From: Cyanothece sp. UBA12306
GTDB taxonomy: Bacteria; Cyanobacteriota; Cyanobacteriia; Cyanobacteriales; Microcystaceae
NCBI GenBank assembly: GCA_003448685.1
Contig: DLXW01000041.1
Coordinates: 8,461 to 21,760, forward strand
DNA length: 13,300 bases
Direction of reading: 5' to 3'
The position numbers and the translations under genes were made by a program. The notes beneath the pieces are model-generated. The model searched no databases. It was not told the origin of the DNA and saw only the letters and a program-made list of their open reading frames with translations. Of this stretch, positions 1 through 6,515 are shown piece by piece (position 1 is the first letter of the stretch; every line of letters starts with the position of its first letter).

Positions 1-1
1 T

Positions 2-136
2 ATAAAGTCGCAAACTGCTGTATCTTTTCTGGGGCGGGTTTTTAATAAAATCAGAAGGAGGAAATATGCAAGTCAGAAGTTAAATTTGTATAGCAATCGT
101 CTCTATTTATTTATTTCATCAATTAAATTGCTTTAA
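2..136 (+). CDS. Possible C-terminal tail of a gene entering from the left
   Basis: One plus-strand frame is open from the window edge to a TAA at 134-136, giving 44 residues with a basic stretch (RRRK near residues 19-22) and a leucine/isoleucine-rich end. I do not recognise it. In DNA this AT-rich an open frame of this length can arise by chance, so this is only a possible partial gene. It would converge with the cytosine deaminase gene, which ends 18 nt further on. A perfect AAGGAGG at 55-61 followed by ATG at 65 lies inside it, but that start opens only five codons in another frame. Confidence 0.2.
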   Translation: MKSQTAVSFLGRVFNKIRRRKYASQKLNLYSNRLYLFISSIKLL

Positions 137-154
137 ACTGTCATTAATTATCAT

Positions 155-586
155 TCATTTGCCAATATCTTCGTTCCAAAGCAAGGGATTTTTGTTAATA
201 AATTGCCTCATTAGTTGTTGGCATTCTGCTAAATTTAAGTCAATAACTTCAACCCCGTGGGATTCCATAAATTCCCTGGCTCCAGTAAAAGTTACTGATT
301 CTCCCACTACAACTTTTTTAATACCGAATTGAACCACCGCTCCTGCACACAAATAACAAGGCATTAGGGTTGAATAAAGAATCGTATCTTGATAATTGCC
401 AATGCGCCCGGCATTGCGTAAACAATCAATTTCCGCGTGGGTAATAGGGTCACCATCTTGAACCCGTTTATTATGTCCTTGACCAATAATATGATGATCT
501 TTAACTAATACTGAACCAATGGGAATACCGCCTTCTTTAAGTCCTTGTTTAGCTTGGGCGATCGCTATTTGCATAAATTGATCCAT
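155..586 (-). CDS. Cytosine deaminase, yeast FCY1-like (nucleoside/cytidine deaminase superfamily)
   Basis: A 143-residue zinc-dependent deaminase, predicted to convert cytosine to uracil in pyrimidine salvage. The zinc site is visible as H50-A-E52 (ligand plus catalytic glutamate) and P76-C77-x-x-C80 (two cysteine ligands). The C terminus ends W137-N-E-D140-I-G-K. This closely resembles the C-terminal W-x-E-D-I-G segment of yeast cytosine deaminase, whose Trp and Asp line the pyrimidine pocket, so cytosine is a more likely substrate than guanine or tRNA adenosine. That similarity is recalled from family knowledge and was not computed. The length is close to the yeast enzyme, so the gene appears complete. 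An AGGAG (599-603 on the plus strand) lies 12 nt upstream of the ATG. The gene sits 44 nt behind the DUF4912-like gene on the same strand and may be co-transcribed with it. Confidence 0.85.
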   Translation of the reverse strand: MDQFMQIAIAQAKQGLKEGGIPIGSVLVKDHHIIGQGHNKRVQDGDPITHAEIDCLRNAGRIGNYQDTILYSTLMPCYLCAGAVVQFGIKKVVVGESVTFTGAREFMESHGVEVIDLNLAECQQLMRQFINKNPLLWNEDIGK

Positions 587-630
587 AACAGTAATCTACT
601 CCTGTTTAATTAGTAAAACTCTCATTCAAA

Positions 631-1992
631 TTATGGCCATTCTAAAATTGCTTCTTCTTTAGAGTTAATGTGAGATTCAGGAGTTTCACGGCTAAATTGC
701 AAATGAATAGAACGGGTTTGTTCTCCATCAGCAGCTACTGCCATAATGGGATAGTCGAGAGTACCATCTTGAAAAGATATTTGGAAGCGAAAAGTCCCAT
801 CTGCATTAAGTTTAATAGGATGGCCACCAATAGTAACAATGGCATCAGGTTCTGTTGCCCCATAAACGATTAATTCAGCATCTGCTACTAACCAGAATTT
901 GCGAGGGCGTTCTGGAATAGCAGAAGAGGAAAACCCAAAACCTGACATATTCAGACCTGACATATTCAGACCTGACATATTCAGACCTGACATATTCAGA
1001 CCTGACATATTCACTCCTGACATATTCAGACCTGACATATTCAGACCTGACATATTCAGACCTGACATATTCACTCCTGATAGAGTTGGCAATGTCAACA
1101 TACCAATTCCCGAGGGTAAAAGATAAGAAGTTATCTCTTCTTGATGAACAAAAGAACTAATAACTGATCCTGGAATATGTTGTATGGAACCAAACACAGA
1201 ACTATCAACTCGTTCAGCCATATTGGCTATTTGATGATCAACAGGTCTGCCTCCTTGAGAATGATGTGGAGGAACCAACTTAAAGATAACTCTATTTCTG
1301 AGCTCTTCATCCCAATCAATAGTAACAAAAATATCTTCAACCCAGTCAGAAGGATAAACAGGAGGAACACGCACCGGAAAAGATCGAGCAAGGACTAACC
1401 AACGACCATCAAAACAACGATAGCCAATATCTACAATATAGTCCCGTTCACTAAAAGGAATAGGTAAATACCATTCAAAGGCGAATTCTTCACAAAAGTA
1501 TTCCTGAATACTGTTGGGAGTCTGATAATTAAAATTTATATTAGTAACATCATAGAGTCGTAGGGCTAATTGTTGTCCCCCTTGCCTCTGTAATTCTGCT
1601 TTAGACTCAGGGGAAATATCCCAATAAGCGTAACACCACTGGGGATCACGGGGTAAAAGAACAATGCGATTTTCTCCATAACTATCAGGAAGATCCCCTA
1701 ATTGATCATCAATAGATGAAGACAAACTAGGGGTAGATTCCCAAGATCCCACCTCAAAGTTAGAAGACTCCACTGCTTGTTGCTCTCCAATCTTCTCTTG
1801 AATCAAAGATTGATCGGGTAAAGTTTGTTTGCTTTGTTCTTGGATAGCTTGTTTAATTGCAGCGAGCAATTGCGCTTTACGCATTCGGCTGTAACGAGAT
1901 ACTTTATATTGACTAGCAACTTTTCGTAGCTGTCTCAGGGTCATCTCTTCTAAAGGGGTTTGGTCTCGTGCCATCAGCAATACTCTCTTCAT
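631..1992 (-). CDS. DUF4912-like protein with Rho_N/SAP-like N terminus and LNMSG repeats
   Basis: A 453-residue protein of unknown role and a type common in cyanobacteria. Residues 15-53 form a Rho-termination-factor N-terminal or SAP-like helical motif (MTLRQLRKVA, then a basic RYSRMRKAQLL segment). A polar linker follows. Residues about 105-240 look like DUF4912 (PRDPQWCYAYWDIS at 114-127 is a recognisable block). Residues 307-351 are nine tandem pentapeptides of (L/V)NMSG. Residues 363-435 form a beta-rich domain (VYGATEPDA, GGHPIKLNADGTF, AVAADGEQT). There is no signal peptide or membrane helix, so it is probably cytoplasmic. Met7 (plus-strand 1972-1974) is an alternative start, with purine-rich GAAGAGAG about 10 nt upstream; the first ATG has only a weak AAGTGA. 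Binding of nucleic acid is an inference from the Rho_N-like part. Confidence 0.8.
   Translation of the reverse strand: MKRVLLMARDQTPLEEMTLRQLRKVASQYKVSRYSRMRKAQLLAAIKQAIQEQSKQTLPDQSLIQEKIGEQQAVESSNFEVGSWESTPSLSSSIDDQLGDLPDSYGENRIVLLPRDPQWCYAYWDISPESKAELQRQGGQQLALRLYDVTNINFNYQTPNSIQEYFCEEFAFEWYLPIPFSERDYIVDIGYRCFDGRWLVLARSFPVRVPPVYPSDWVEDIFVTIDWDEELRNRVIFKLVPPHHSQGGRPVDHQIANMAERVDSSVFGSIQHIPGSVISSFVHQEEITSYLLPSGIGMLTLPTLSGVNMSGLNMSGLNMSGLNMSGVNMSGLNMSGLNMSGLNMSGLNMSGFGFSSSAIPERPRKFWLVADAELIVYGATEPDAIVTIGGHPIKLNADGTFRFQISFQDGTLDYPIMAVAADGEQTRSIHLQFSRETPESHINSKEEAILEWP
941..1075. repeat. Nine tandem 15-bp repeats inside the DUF4912-like gene
   Basis: The plus-strand unit is CCTGACATATTCAGA. Nine complete copies run head to tail, followed by a degenerate tenth beginning at 1076. 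Copies five (1001-1015) and nine (1061-1075) end in CACT instead of CAGA and are otherwise identical. On the coding strand each unit encodes LNMSG, with VNMSG for the two variants. Near-identity at the DNA level, including synonymous sites, points to recent expansion or homogenisation. The repeat is also open on the other strand, which creates a spurious RPDIF-repeat frame. Confidence 0.95.
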
Positions 1993-2171
1993 TGATTCAC
2001 TTTATGAAACAAAAAATTAGGGGTCATGGTCAAGGGGGAAACCATCTAATTTATTAACAAACTTATGAGTTAATCAGGCTTTAGATGATCTAATTGTCAT
2101 TGAATCTTGATATTTTGGCTGGTAATTTAGTCCTAGAGCCATTGGCGTAGATAAAGGCTATTACCATTTAG

Positions 2172-2195
2172 AGTGACAATTTAAAAACCGTCACT
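2172..2195. promoter_or_regulatory. Inverted repeat upstream of the ncRNA locus
   Basis: AGTGAC (2172-2177) and GTCACT (2190-2195) form a perfect 6-bp inverted repeat with a 12-nt AT-rich spacer. It is centred about 58 nt before the predicted start of the Yfr2-like RNA. It could be an operator for that RNA, but I do not recognise a known consensus and the short arms could arise by chance. Confidence 0.25.
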
Positions 2196-2229
2196 ATCTT
2201 TAAAGAAATTTGTTTACAGTTTGGTTAAC

Positions 2230-2236
2230 TTAATAG
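2230..2236 (+). promoter_or_regulatory. Possible -10 element of the Yfr2-like RNA
   Basis: TTAATAG matches a -10-like hexamer (TTAATA or TAATAG) and lies 5-6 nt before the GTGTGAGGAG that would open the RNA. No convincing -35 sits at 17 bp; TTGTTT at 2210-2215 is the nearest candidate, with a short spacer. Confidence 0.35.
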
Positions 2237-2240
2237 GCGT

Positions 2241-2311
2241 GTGTGAGGAGTAAAAACATTCAGAAAAAGTCCTTGGAGTCGAAACACGGAAAGACGACCA
2301 AGGATTTTTTT
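2241..2311 (+). ncRNA. yfr2: Yfr2-family (Cyano-1/Cyano-2 type) small RNA candidate
   Basis: This gene-free stretch has the layout of a cyanobacterial Yfr2 RNA. The 5' part is GTGTGAGGAGT (2241-2251), an exact complement of the Yfr1 core ACTCCTCACAC. A hairpin follows with the 7-bp stem TCCTTGG (2270-2276) / CCAAGGA (2298-2304) and a purine-rich loop holding GAAACACGGAAA (2281-2292). A run of seven T (2305-2311) ends it as an intrinsic terminator. From family knowledge, Yfr2 RNAs are roughly 60-95 nt, show GGAAACA-type loop motifs and are proposed to contact Yfr1; the predicted 71 nt fits. The exact ends are inferred. The loop copies here (CGAAACA, GGAAAGA) differ slightly from the motif as I remember it, which lowers certainty. 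Confidence 0.65.
2270..2311 (+). terminator. Intrinsic terminator forming the 3' hairpin of the Yfr2-like RNA
   Basis: A perfect 7-bp stem (TCCTTGG/CCAAGGA) is followed directly by seven T. The long loop (2277-2297) can add a small inner GTC/GAC stem. No coding gene ends just upstream on this strand, which supports a stand-alone RNA. Confidence 0.65.
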
Positions 2312-2480
2312 CAATCATACAACCAAAAATAACCACTTAAAATCGATAACCTAACTCAGGTAGTCTAAATAAAAAGTAAAAATAATTGTATTAATTTTTG
2401 TAAATAGCTCAAAGCTTGAAGAATGAAGACTGTTGATCGAACTTAGTAACTTTCATCTATTTTCTGACTACTCAGTCGTT

Positions 2481-2486
2481 TATGAT
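2481..2486 (+). promoter_or_regulatory. Possible -10 element of the histidine kinase gene
   Basis: TATGAT is a good -10 match about 130 nt before the kinase ATG, in an otherwise featureless stretch from 2312 to 2590. No -35 hexamer at proper spacing was seen, so the call rests on one hexamer. A small GACT/AGTC inverted repeat lies just upstream (2466-2477). Confidence 0.25.
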
Positions 2487-2594
2487 ATTATGTTGGCCAG
2501 TCTAGCTGTGTTTTCAAAAGAAAGTTAAAATGTTAGATATTAACTACTTTGAATTTGAATAGGGCTAAAAAAACATCAGAAAATCGATTTTGCC

Positions 2595-2599
2595 AGGAG
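2595..2599 (+). promoter_or_regulatory. Ribosome binding site deciding the histidine kinase start
   Basis: AGGAG lies 17 nt before the ATG at 2617, a somewhat long spacing. An in-frame TTG at 2590 would place this site inside the coding region, so the ATG is the better start. Confidence 0.5.
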
Positions 2600-2616
2600 A
2601 TTTTTTAAAAACATCG

Positions 2617-4695
2617 ATGAGTAATTCAACATCGGTTTTGACAGAACTATTACAGATGATTCCCCATTGGCGACCTCAAATGTACTTCAAGGCTTCCTTG
2701 ACAGCACTATCCCATGCCATGGAGGATCAAGTATTAGCCAGTTCAGAACCTCCTCTAGTCATTGCAAGTTTTCAAAGGGAGCGATTTTATCGTCAAGAAG
2801 CCCAACGTTATCGAAAAATCGCGCAAAAAACGGATCAGGTTTATGTTTTAGCGGCTCCAGAAACTGACTTTAAAAATAGTTCAGAAATTTATGAGACCAT
2901 TGCCTTTAAACCTGAAGATAAGTTAACTCAAGAATGGCATCTAATTGTGATTACCAATGACTATGCTAGTTGTTTGATCTGTGAGGAAAGAACAAATTCT
3001 GACCAAGATCAAAATGGCAATATTAGTATGGATAATAGTCGCCGTTTTGAAGGGATTTGGACTTTTGATCGCCAAGTCACCCAACAAGCAGCTAATCTAT
3101 TACTAAATCGGATTGTCGCCTATCGACCCGAATTACACGATAAAATTAGTCAAGCTCGTCAACAATATTTACCCTCAGCCCTATTAAACGAAGAATTTAA
3201 AATCCTTCAACACAAAAAAGCCGCTAATTTAACCGAAGATTCTCCCGATATTAATCCAGATCCTTTTGTTCAACGTCTGATTAGTTATCTCCAAGCAGGT
3301 CAATATAAATTGCTCAAGGCTAACCGTTCTTTAGAAGGCAAAGAACATAAAGAACGCTTGATTAACCATATAACGACAGCTATTCGACGTTCTCTTGATC
3401 CTGAAGAAATTCTTCATATTGCTGTTCAAAAATTAGGAGAAGAGTTAGGAGTTTGTCGTTGTCTTGTCTATCGTTGCAAAGAAACAGACAATACCGCCAA
3501 AATTGAACATGAATTTTTAAATGAGGGAATTTCTTCAATTAGAGGCCAAACTTGGCCACTCAAAAATAATCCTCTATTTCAGGAAGTGATCGAGTTGCGC
3601 GATGCCTTAATGATTGATAATGCCCAAAATGATCCACGTATTACCAAAACTGCAAGCGCTGATACCGAAGATCAATCTTTAGAAACTCTGATTACAAGTT
3701 GTTCAATTCTATCGTGGTTGCTAGTTCCTATTCTCTATCGTGGTAGACTTCTGGGAATGTTAGAACTACATCATTGTGGCCCTAACACTGTGTCTTGGAA
3801 AAATGAAGATATCGCTTTGGTTAACGCGATCGCTACCCAAATTGGAGTAGCTTTGATTCAAGCAGAAGCCTATAGTAACCTACAAGATCTTAATGAACAA
3901 CTTGAAGCACTCGATCGCACCCGTTCTAATTTAGTGGCTATTACTGGCCATGAATTACGCACTCCTCTGTCGACAATTCAAGTCTGTTTAGAAAGCTTGG
4001 CCACTGAACCGGATATGTCCCCTGAATTGCGTCAAGTAATGCTTAATACAGCCCTTCAAGATGCAGAAAGGATGAGAAAATTAGTTCAGGATTTCCTGAC
4101 CCTTTCTCAGTTAGAAAGTGGACGGATCAAATGGCATCCTGAACCATTAGATTTATCTGAATGTGTTGAATTATCCCTAAGTCATGTTCGGACTCGTCAT
4201 AGAAATGATAATTTACCCGAAATCACTAATCTAGTTACTTCTGATCTTCCGTTAATTAAAGCTGATGGAGAATGGCTGGTAGAGGTTTTAGCTAAATTAC
4301 TGGACAATGCTTGTAAATTTACAACTTCTCAGGGAGATGTAACCATTTCTGTCGCCCATGCCCAACCTACTAATTTAGAGGTAACTGTCTCTGATACGGG
4401 AAGGGGAATTGAAGCTAATCGATTAGAAACTGTCTTTGATCGATTTTATCAAGAGGAAGGTGCCTTAAGACGCAGTACCGGAGGAACAGGGTTAGGTTTA
4501 GCTATTTGTCGTCAGATTGTTAAGGGTTGGGGAGGTCACATTTGGGCTGAATCAGAGGGCAAAGATTTAGGTAGTAAATTTCATTTTACTGTTCCCATTT
4601 TTCTTGATTCTATTCCTAAAAGGAAGGCGGATTTAGAACCTTCAATGCCAAAAAATAAGTTAAAAAAATCTAGTAAAAAGAGATCCAATAAATAA
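2617..4695 (+). CDS. Soluble DICT-GAF sensor histidine kinase
   Basis: A 692-residue hybrid-free sensor kinase. Residues about 20-190 resemble the DICT domain found in cyanobacterial diguanylate cyclases and two-component proteins. Residues about 259-415 are a GAF domain (LDPEEI start, VPILYRGRLLGMLELHH core). A coiled-coil-like linker leads to HisKA, with the phosphorylated His445 in HELRTPL. The ATPase domain shows the N box with N564 (LDNACKFT), the G1 box at D593 (DTGRGIE), the F box (FDRFYQ) and the G2 box GGTGLGL at 622-628. All catalytic motifs are intact. There is no membrane helix, so sensing is cytoplasmic. The last 25 or so residues are lysine-rich. No response regulator lies in the window, so the partner is encoded elsewhere. 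The stimulus is unknown; light or redox is possible given the domain families, but this is inference. Confidence 0.9.
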   Translation: MSNSTSVLTELLQMIPHWRPQMYFKASLTALSHAMEDQVLASSEPPLVIASFQRERFYRQEAQRYRKIAQKTDQVYVLAAPETDFKNSSEIYETIAFKPEDKLTQEWHLIVITNDYASCLICEERTNSDQDQNGNISMDNSRRFEGIWTFDRQVTQQAANLLLNRIVAYRPELHDKISQARQQYLPSALLNEEFKILQHKKAANLTEDSPDINPDPFVQRLISYLQAGQYKLLKANRSLEGKEHKERLINHITTAIRRSLDPEEILHIAVQKLGEELGVCRCLVYRCKETDNTAKIEHEFLNEGISSIRGQTWPLKNNPLFQEVIELRDALMIDNAQNDPRITKTASADTEDQSLETLITSCSILSWLLVPILYRGRLLGMLELHHCGPNTVSWKNEDIALVNAIATQIGVALIQAEAYSNLQDLNEQLEALDRTRSNLVAITGHELRTPLSTIQVCLESLATEPDMSPELRQVMLNTALQDAERMRKLVQDFLTLSQLESGRIKWHPEPLDLSECVELSLSHVRTRHRNDNLPEITNLVTSDLPLIKADGEWLVEVLAKLLDNACKFTTSQGDVTISVAHAQPTNLEVTVSDTGRGIEANRLETVFDRFYQEEGALRRSTGGTGLGLAICRQIVKGWGGHIWAESEGKDLGSKFHFTVPIFLDSIPKRKADLEPSMPKNKLKKSSKKRSNK

Positions 4696-4696
4696 A

Positions 4697-4723
4697 ATAG
4701 TTAATAGTTAATAGTTAACAGTT
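4697..4723. repeat. Short heptamer tandem repeat
   Basis: Between the kinase stop and pgsA the unit TAGTTAA recurs at 7-nt steps, with a degenerate further copy (CAGTTAT). It resembles the short tandemly repeated heptamers scattered through cyanobacterial intergenic DNA. No function can be read from it. Confidence 0.5.
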
Positions 4724-4741
4724 ATTTACTAATCATTAATC

Positions 4742-5284
4742 ATGAACCTTCCTACTTGGATCACCATATCTCGCCTCTTAGGATTGCCATTTCTATTTTA
4801 TTTCTTGCATGACCCAACTCCTTTATATCGCTGGATTAGTGTGGGAATTTTTTTATTGGCAGCGGGTACAGATTGGTTAGATGGCTACTTAGCAAGAAAA
4901 CTCAATCAAGTCACAGAATTAGGGAAATTTCTTGATCCCTTGGTTGATAAATTATTAGTTTTAGGTCCTTTATTGAGTTTAATTGAATTAAGAGAAATAC
5001 CTGCTTGGGGAGTATTCTTGATTTTAGGGAGGGAGTTAGCGATCGCGGGATGGCGAGTCAATCCAAATTTAACAGGTAATGCAACAATTCAAGGGGCAAA
5101 TTTGTGGGGTAAATGGAAGACTATTAGCCAAATAGTTGCTATTACCTTATTAATCGCGCCCATTCCCTCTAGATGGTATCTTATCTGCTTAACTATATTT
5201 TGGTTATCTGTTTTTCTGACTTTAATTTCTGGAGTAATATATTTATTCCCTGAAACTTTATTGCTAAAAAGATCCCAGCCGTGA
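4742..5284 (+). CDS. pgsA: CDP-diacylglycerol--glycerol-3-phosphate 3-phosphatidyltransferase
   Basis: A 180-residue integral membrane enzyme expected to make phosphatidylglycerophosphate, the precursor of phosphatidylglycerol, a lipid essential to thylakoids and photosystem II. The full CDP-alcohol phosphatidyltransferase signature is present: D44, D47-G48-x2-A51-R52-x8-G61-x3-D65-x3-D69. D69 is the expected catalytic base and the other aspartates bind metal. Hydrophobic stretches near residues 12-22, 30-43, 66-82, 85-97, 130-142 and 145-167 give about six membrane helices. Length and the N-terminal LPTWITISRLLGLPF are normal for the family. No Shine-Dalgarno sequence is visible before the ATG. 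The gene starts 46 nt after the histidine kinase on the same strand, so read-through is possible although the functions are unrelated. The C-terminal half is not exceptional. Confidence 0.9.
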   Translation: MNLPTWITISRLLGLPFLFYFLHDPTPLYRWISVGIFLLAAGTDWLDGYLARKLNQVTELGKFLDPLVDKLLVLGPLLSLIELREIPAWGVFLILGRELAIAGWRVNPNLTGNATIQGANLWGKWKTISQIVAITLLIAPIPSRWYLICLTIFWLSVFLTLISGVIYLFPETLLLKRSQP

Positions 5285-5324
5285 TTTAGTTTTAGTTTCC
5301 TGACTTTTCTCGGGTGTAATATTT

Positions 5325-6164
5325 TTAGGGGGGGGAAAGATTAGAGGTATTATTATGTTTTAATTCTTCTACTTTTAGCAAAATTAGATATTCATAAAAT
5401 GCCTGAAGAGTACACCAAGCAAAACCAGCTTTACCATCAAGAATTCCACCCAAAATAAAATACATATAGAACCAACGGACTAGAGGTCTTAAAGGAATGC
5501 GTAAAGATAAATCCTTCAATGCTCGTCGCCTTTCAACTTCTGATTGTCCCCACAATAACTGTTTCCAACTGACTCCTCCTTGTTCTAATTGACGAACAGT
5601 TTCTTTGGCTTCGTCAGTAGAATAACGATTATGCTTTTCAATCCAACGACTCAGTCCTTTACTACAGGTATAGTGAGGATAAGTCTCCTTTAAAAAACTG
5701 ACTGAACCTGAATAAACTTCTCTTTCGGTGTGACCATAATCGGTAAACCAAACTTGATCTTTGTCAAACAGGCGCATTTGATAGCGAGGATATTGGGTGC
5801 TACGACGAATCCACTGGCCCATAAACATAACTTTTTCAGCTACATAATAACCGATAGCCTCTTGACGTTGACTAGCAGCCACACATTCGGCAAATAATTC
5901 TCGAGTCATCCTTTCATCTGCTTCCAAAATATAAACCCATTGATGCTTCGTAGGAATTGTTTTTAGCATCCATGTCCGCTGTTGACCATGACTCTCAAAC
6001 TTATGCTGGAAAATTTGAATCGGATAGCGCGAAGCAATTTTAATAGTTTGATCACAACTAAAAGAGTCAACAACAATAACATCATCTGACAAATCAATCA
6101 CGGACTCGATACAGTCGGCGATATCAACTTCTTCGTTACAGGTCAGAATATAAATTGAAATCAT
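5325..6164 (-). CDS. Family 2 glycosyltransferase (WaaE/KdtX-like)
   Basis: A 279-residue inverting GT-A glycosyltransferase, likely to add a sugar to a lipid-linked or envelope glycan at the inner face of the membrane. Visible features are the opening ISIYILTCNEE (2-12), the nucleotide-binding D33-S-F-S-x-D-x-T block (the usual form is DSGSTDGT, so F35 replaces Gly), and the acidic LEADER motif at 80-85, the usual metal/sugar-nucleotide site. The C-terminal part (about 225-265) has hydrophobic aromatic stretches that could sit on or in the membrane. It resembles lipopolysaccharide core beta-1,4-glucosyltransferases of the WaaE type; the acceptor cannot be told. The gene converges with pgsA, leaving 40 nt without a clear terminator. 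Its last codons carry a run of eight C on the coding strand (5328-5335 as G). Confidence 0.85.
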   Translation of the reverse strand: MISIYILTCNEEVDIADCIESVIDLSDDVIVVDSFSCDQTIKIASRYPIQIFQHKFESHGQQRTWMLKTIPTKHQWVYILEADERMTRELFAECVAASQRQEAIGYYVAEKVMFMGQWIRRSTQYPRYQMRLFDKDQVWFTDYGHTEREVYSGSVSFLKETYPHYTCSKGLSRWIEKHNRYSTDEAKETVRQLEQGGVSWKQLLWGQSEVERRRALKDLSLRIPLRPLVRWFYMYFILGGILDGKAGFAWCTLQAFYEYLILLKVEELKHNNTSNLSPP

Positions 6165-6228
6165 TTAGTAAATCGGAAAGTGTTTGTCTGGAAAATTTTG
6201 TTAAGATTAAACTGTTATCAGTCAATTA

Positions 6229-6357
6229 GGTATGGAGTAGAATAAGGTTTCACAAAACTAAATTTGATTTATGTAGCTAACCTGAATCTTTGGTAAAAAG
6301 CAAAACAGATTTCAAGTCTGTAATACGCTAAAATTCCATACCAAATTGTTGAAACCT
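6229..6357. other. Intergenic region with two crossing inverted repeats and an inner hairpin
   Basis: Two perfect 8-bp complementary pairs interleave. GGTATGGA (6229-6236) matches TCCATACC (6335-6342), and AGGTTTCA (6245-6252) matches TGAAACCT (6350-6357). Spacing between the two arms is alike on each side (8 and 7 nt). Between them ACAGA/TCTGT (6305-6309, 6317-6321) forms a small hairpin. Crossed arms could form a pseudoknot in RNA or alternative exclusive folds. The region lies between the divergent glycosyltransferase and YdcF-like genes, so it could be leader RNA of either or a decayed mobile repeat. No known family was recognised. Confidence 0.4.
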
Positions 6358-6436
6358 AAGTTTAGACTAACAAATAGATTAGTTAGCCGAAAAAACTGGG
6401 GCTAATCCAAGTTTAGATTACTTTTATCGAAAAAAC
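6358..6436. repeat. Short direct repeats and a hairpin
   Basis: AAGTTTAGAYTA occurs at 6358-6369 and 6409-6420, and CGAAAAAAC at 6388-6396 and 6428-6436. The first segment also holds a 6-bp hairpin TTAGCC/GGCTAA (6383-6388, 6400-6405). The spacings differ (51 and 40 nt), so this is a degenerate duplication at best. Confidence 0.35.
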
Positions 6437-6459
6437 GACACTATAGTCAACTTATTCAT

Positions 6460-6475
6460 TGTGAGCTTGATCACA
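6460..6475. promoter_or_regulatory. CRP/SYCRP1-type operator
   Basis: TGTGA-N6-TCACA is present exactly (spacer GCTTGA), extended on both sides to ATTGTGA/TCACAAT. This is the established consensus for enterobacterial CRP and for the cyanobacterial cAMP receptor protein SYCRP1. It lies 41-56 nt before the GTG of the YdcF-like gene. TATGAA at 6499-6504 could be the -10; the operator would then be centred near -43, close to a class II activator position. Control of the divergent glycosyltransferase, 300 nt away, is less likely. Binding is inferred, not shown. Confidence 0.6.
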
Positions 6476-6515
6476 ATTAACAATTGTATCTTACGGGGTA
6501 TGAATTTTTCTTCTC

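Noticed and set aside
55..83. Perfect Shine-Dalgarno AAGGAGG before an ATG at 65
   Set aside because: The frame is only five codons long; too short to support as a gene.
899..1126. Plus-strand frame of RPDIF repeats
   Set aside because: It is the antisense reading of the 15-bp repeats in the DUF4912-like gene; a 15-bp unit without stops stays open on both strands. No ribosome binding site.
2190..2260. Yfr1 itself on the minus strand (ACTCCTCACACAC is present)
   Set aside because: No terminator hairpin with a T run follows on that strand, while the plus strand has a complete RNA layout. The motif is better read as the anti-Yfr1 part of a plus-strand Yfr2.
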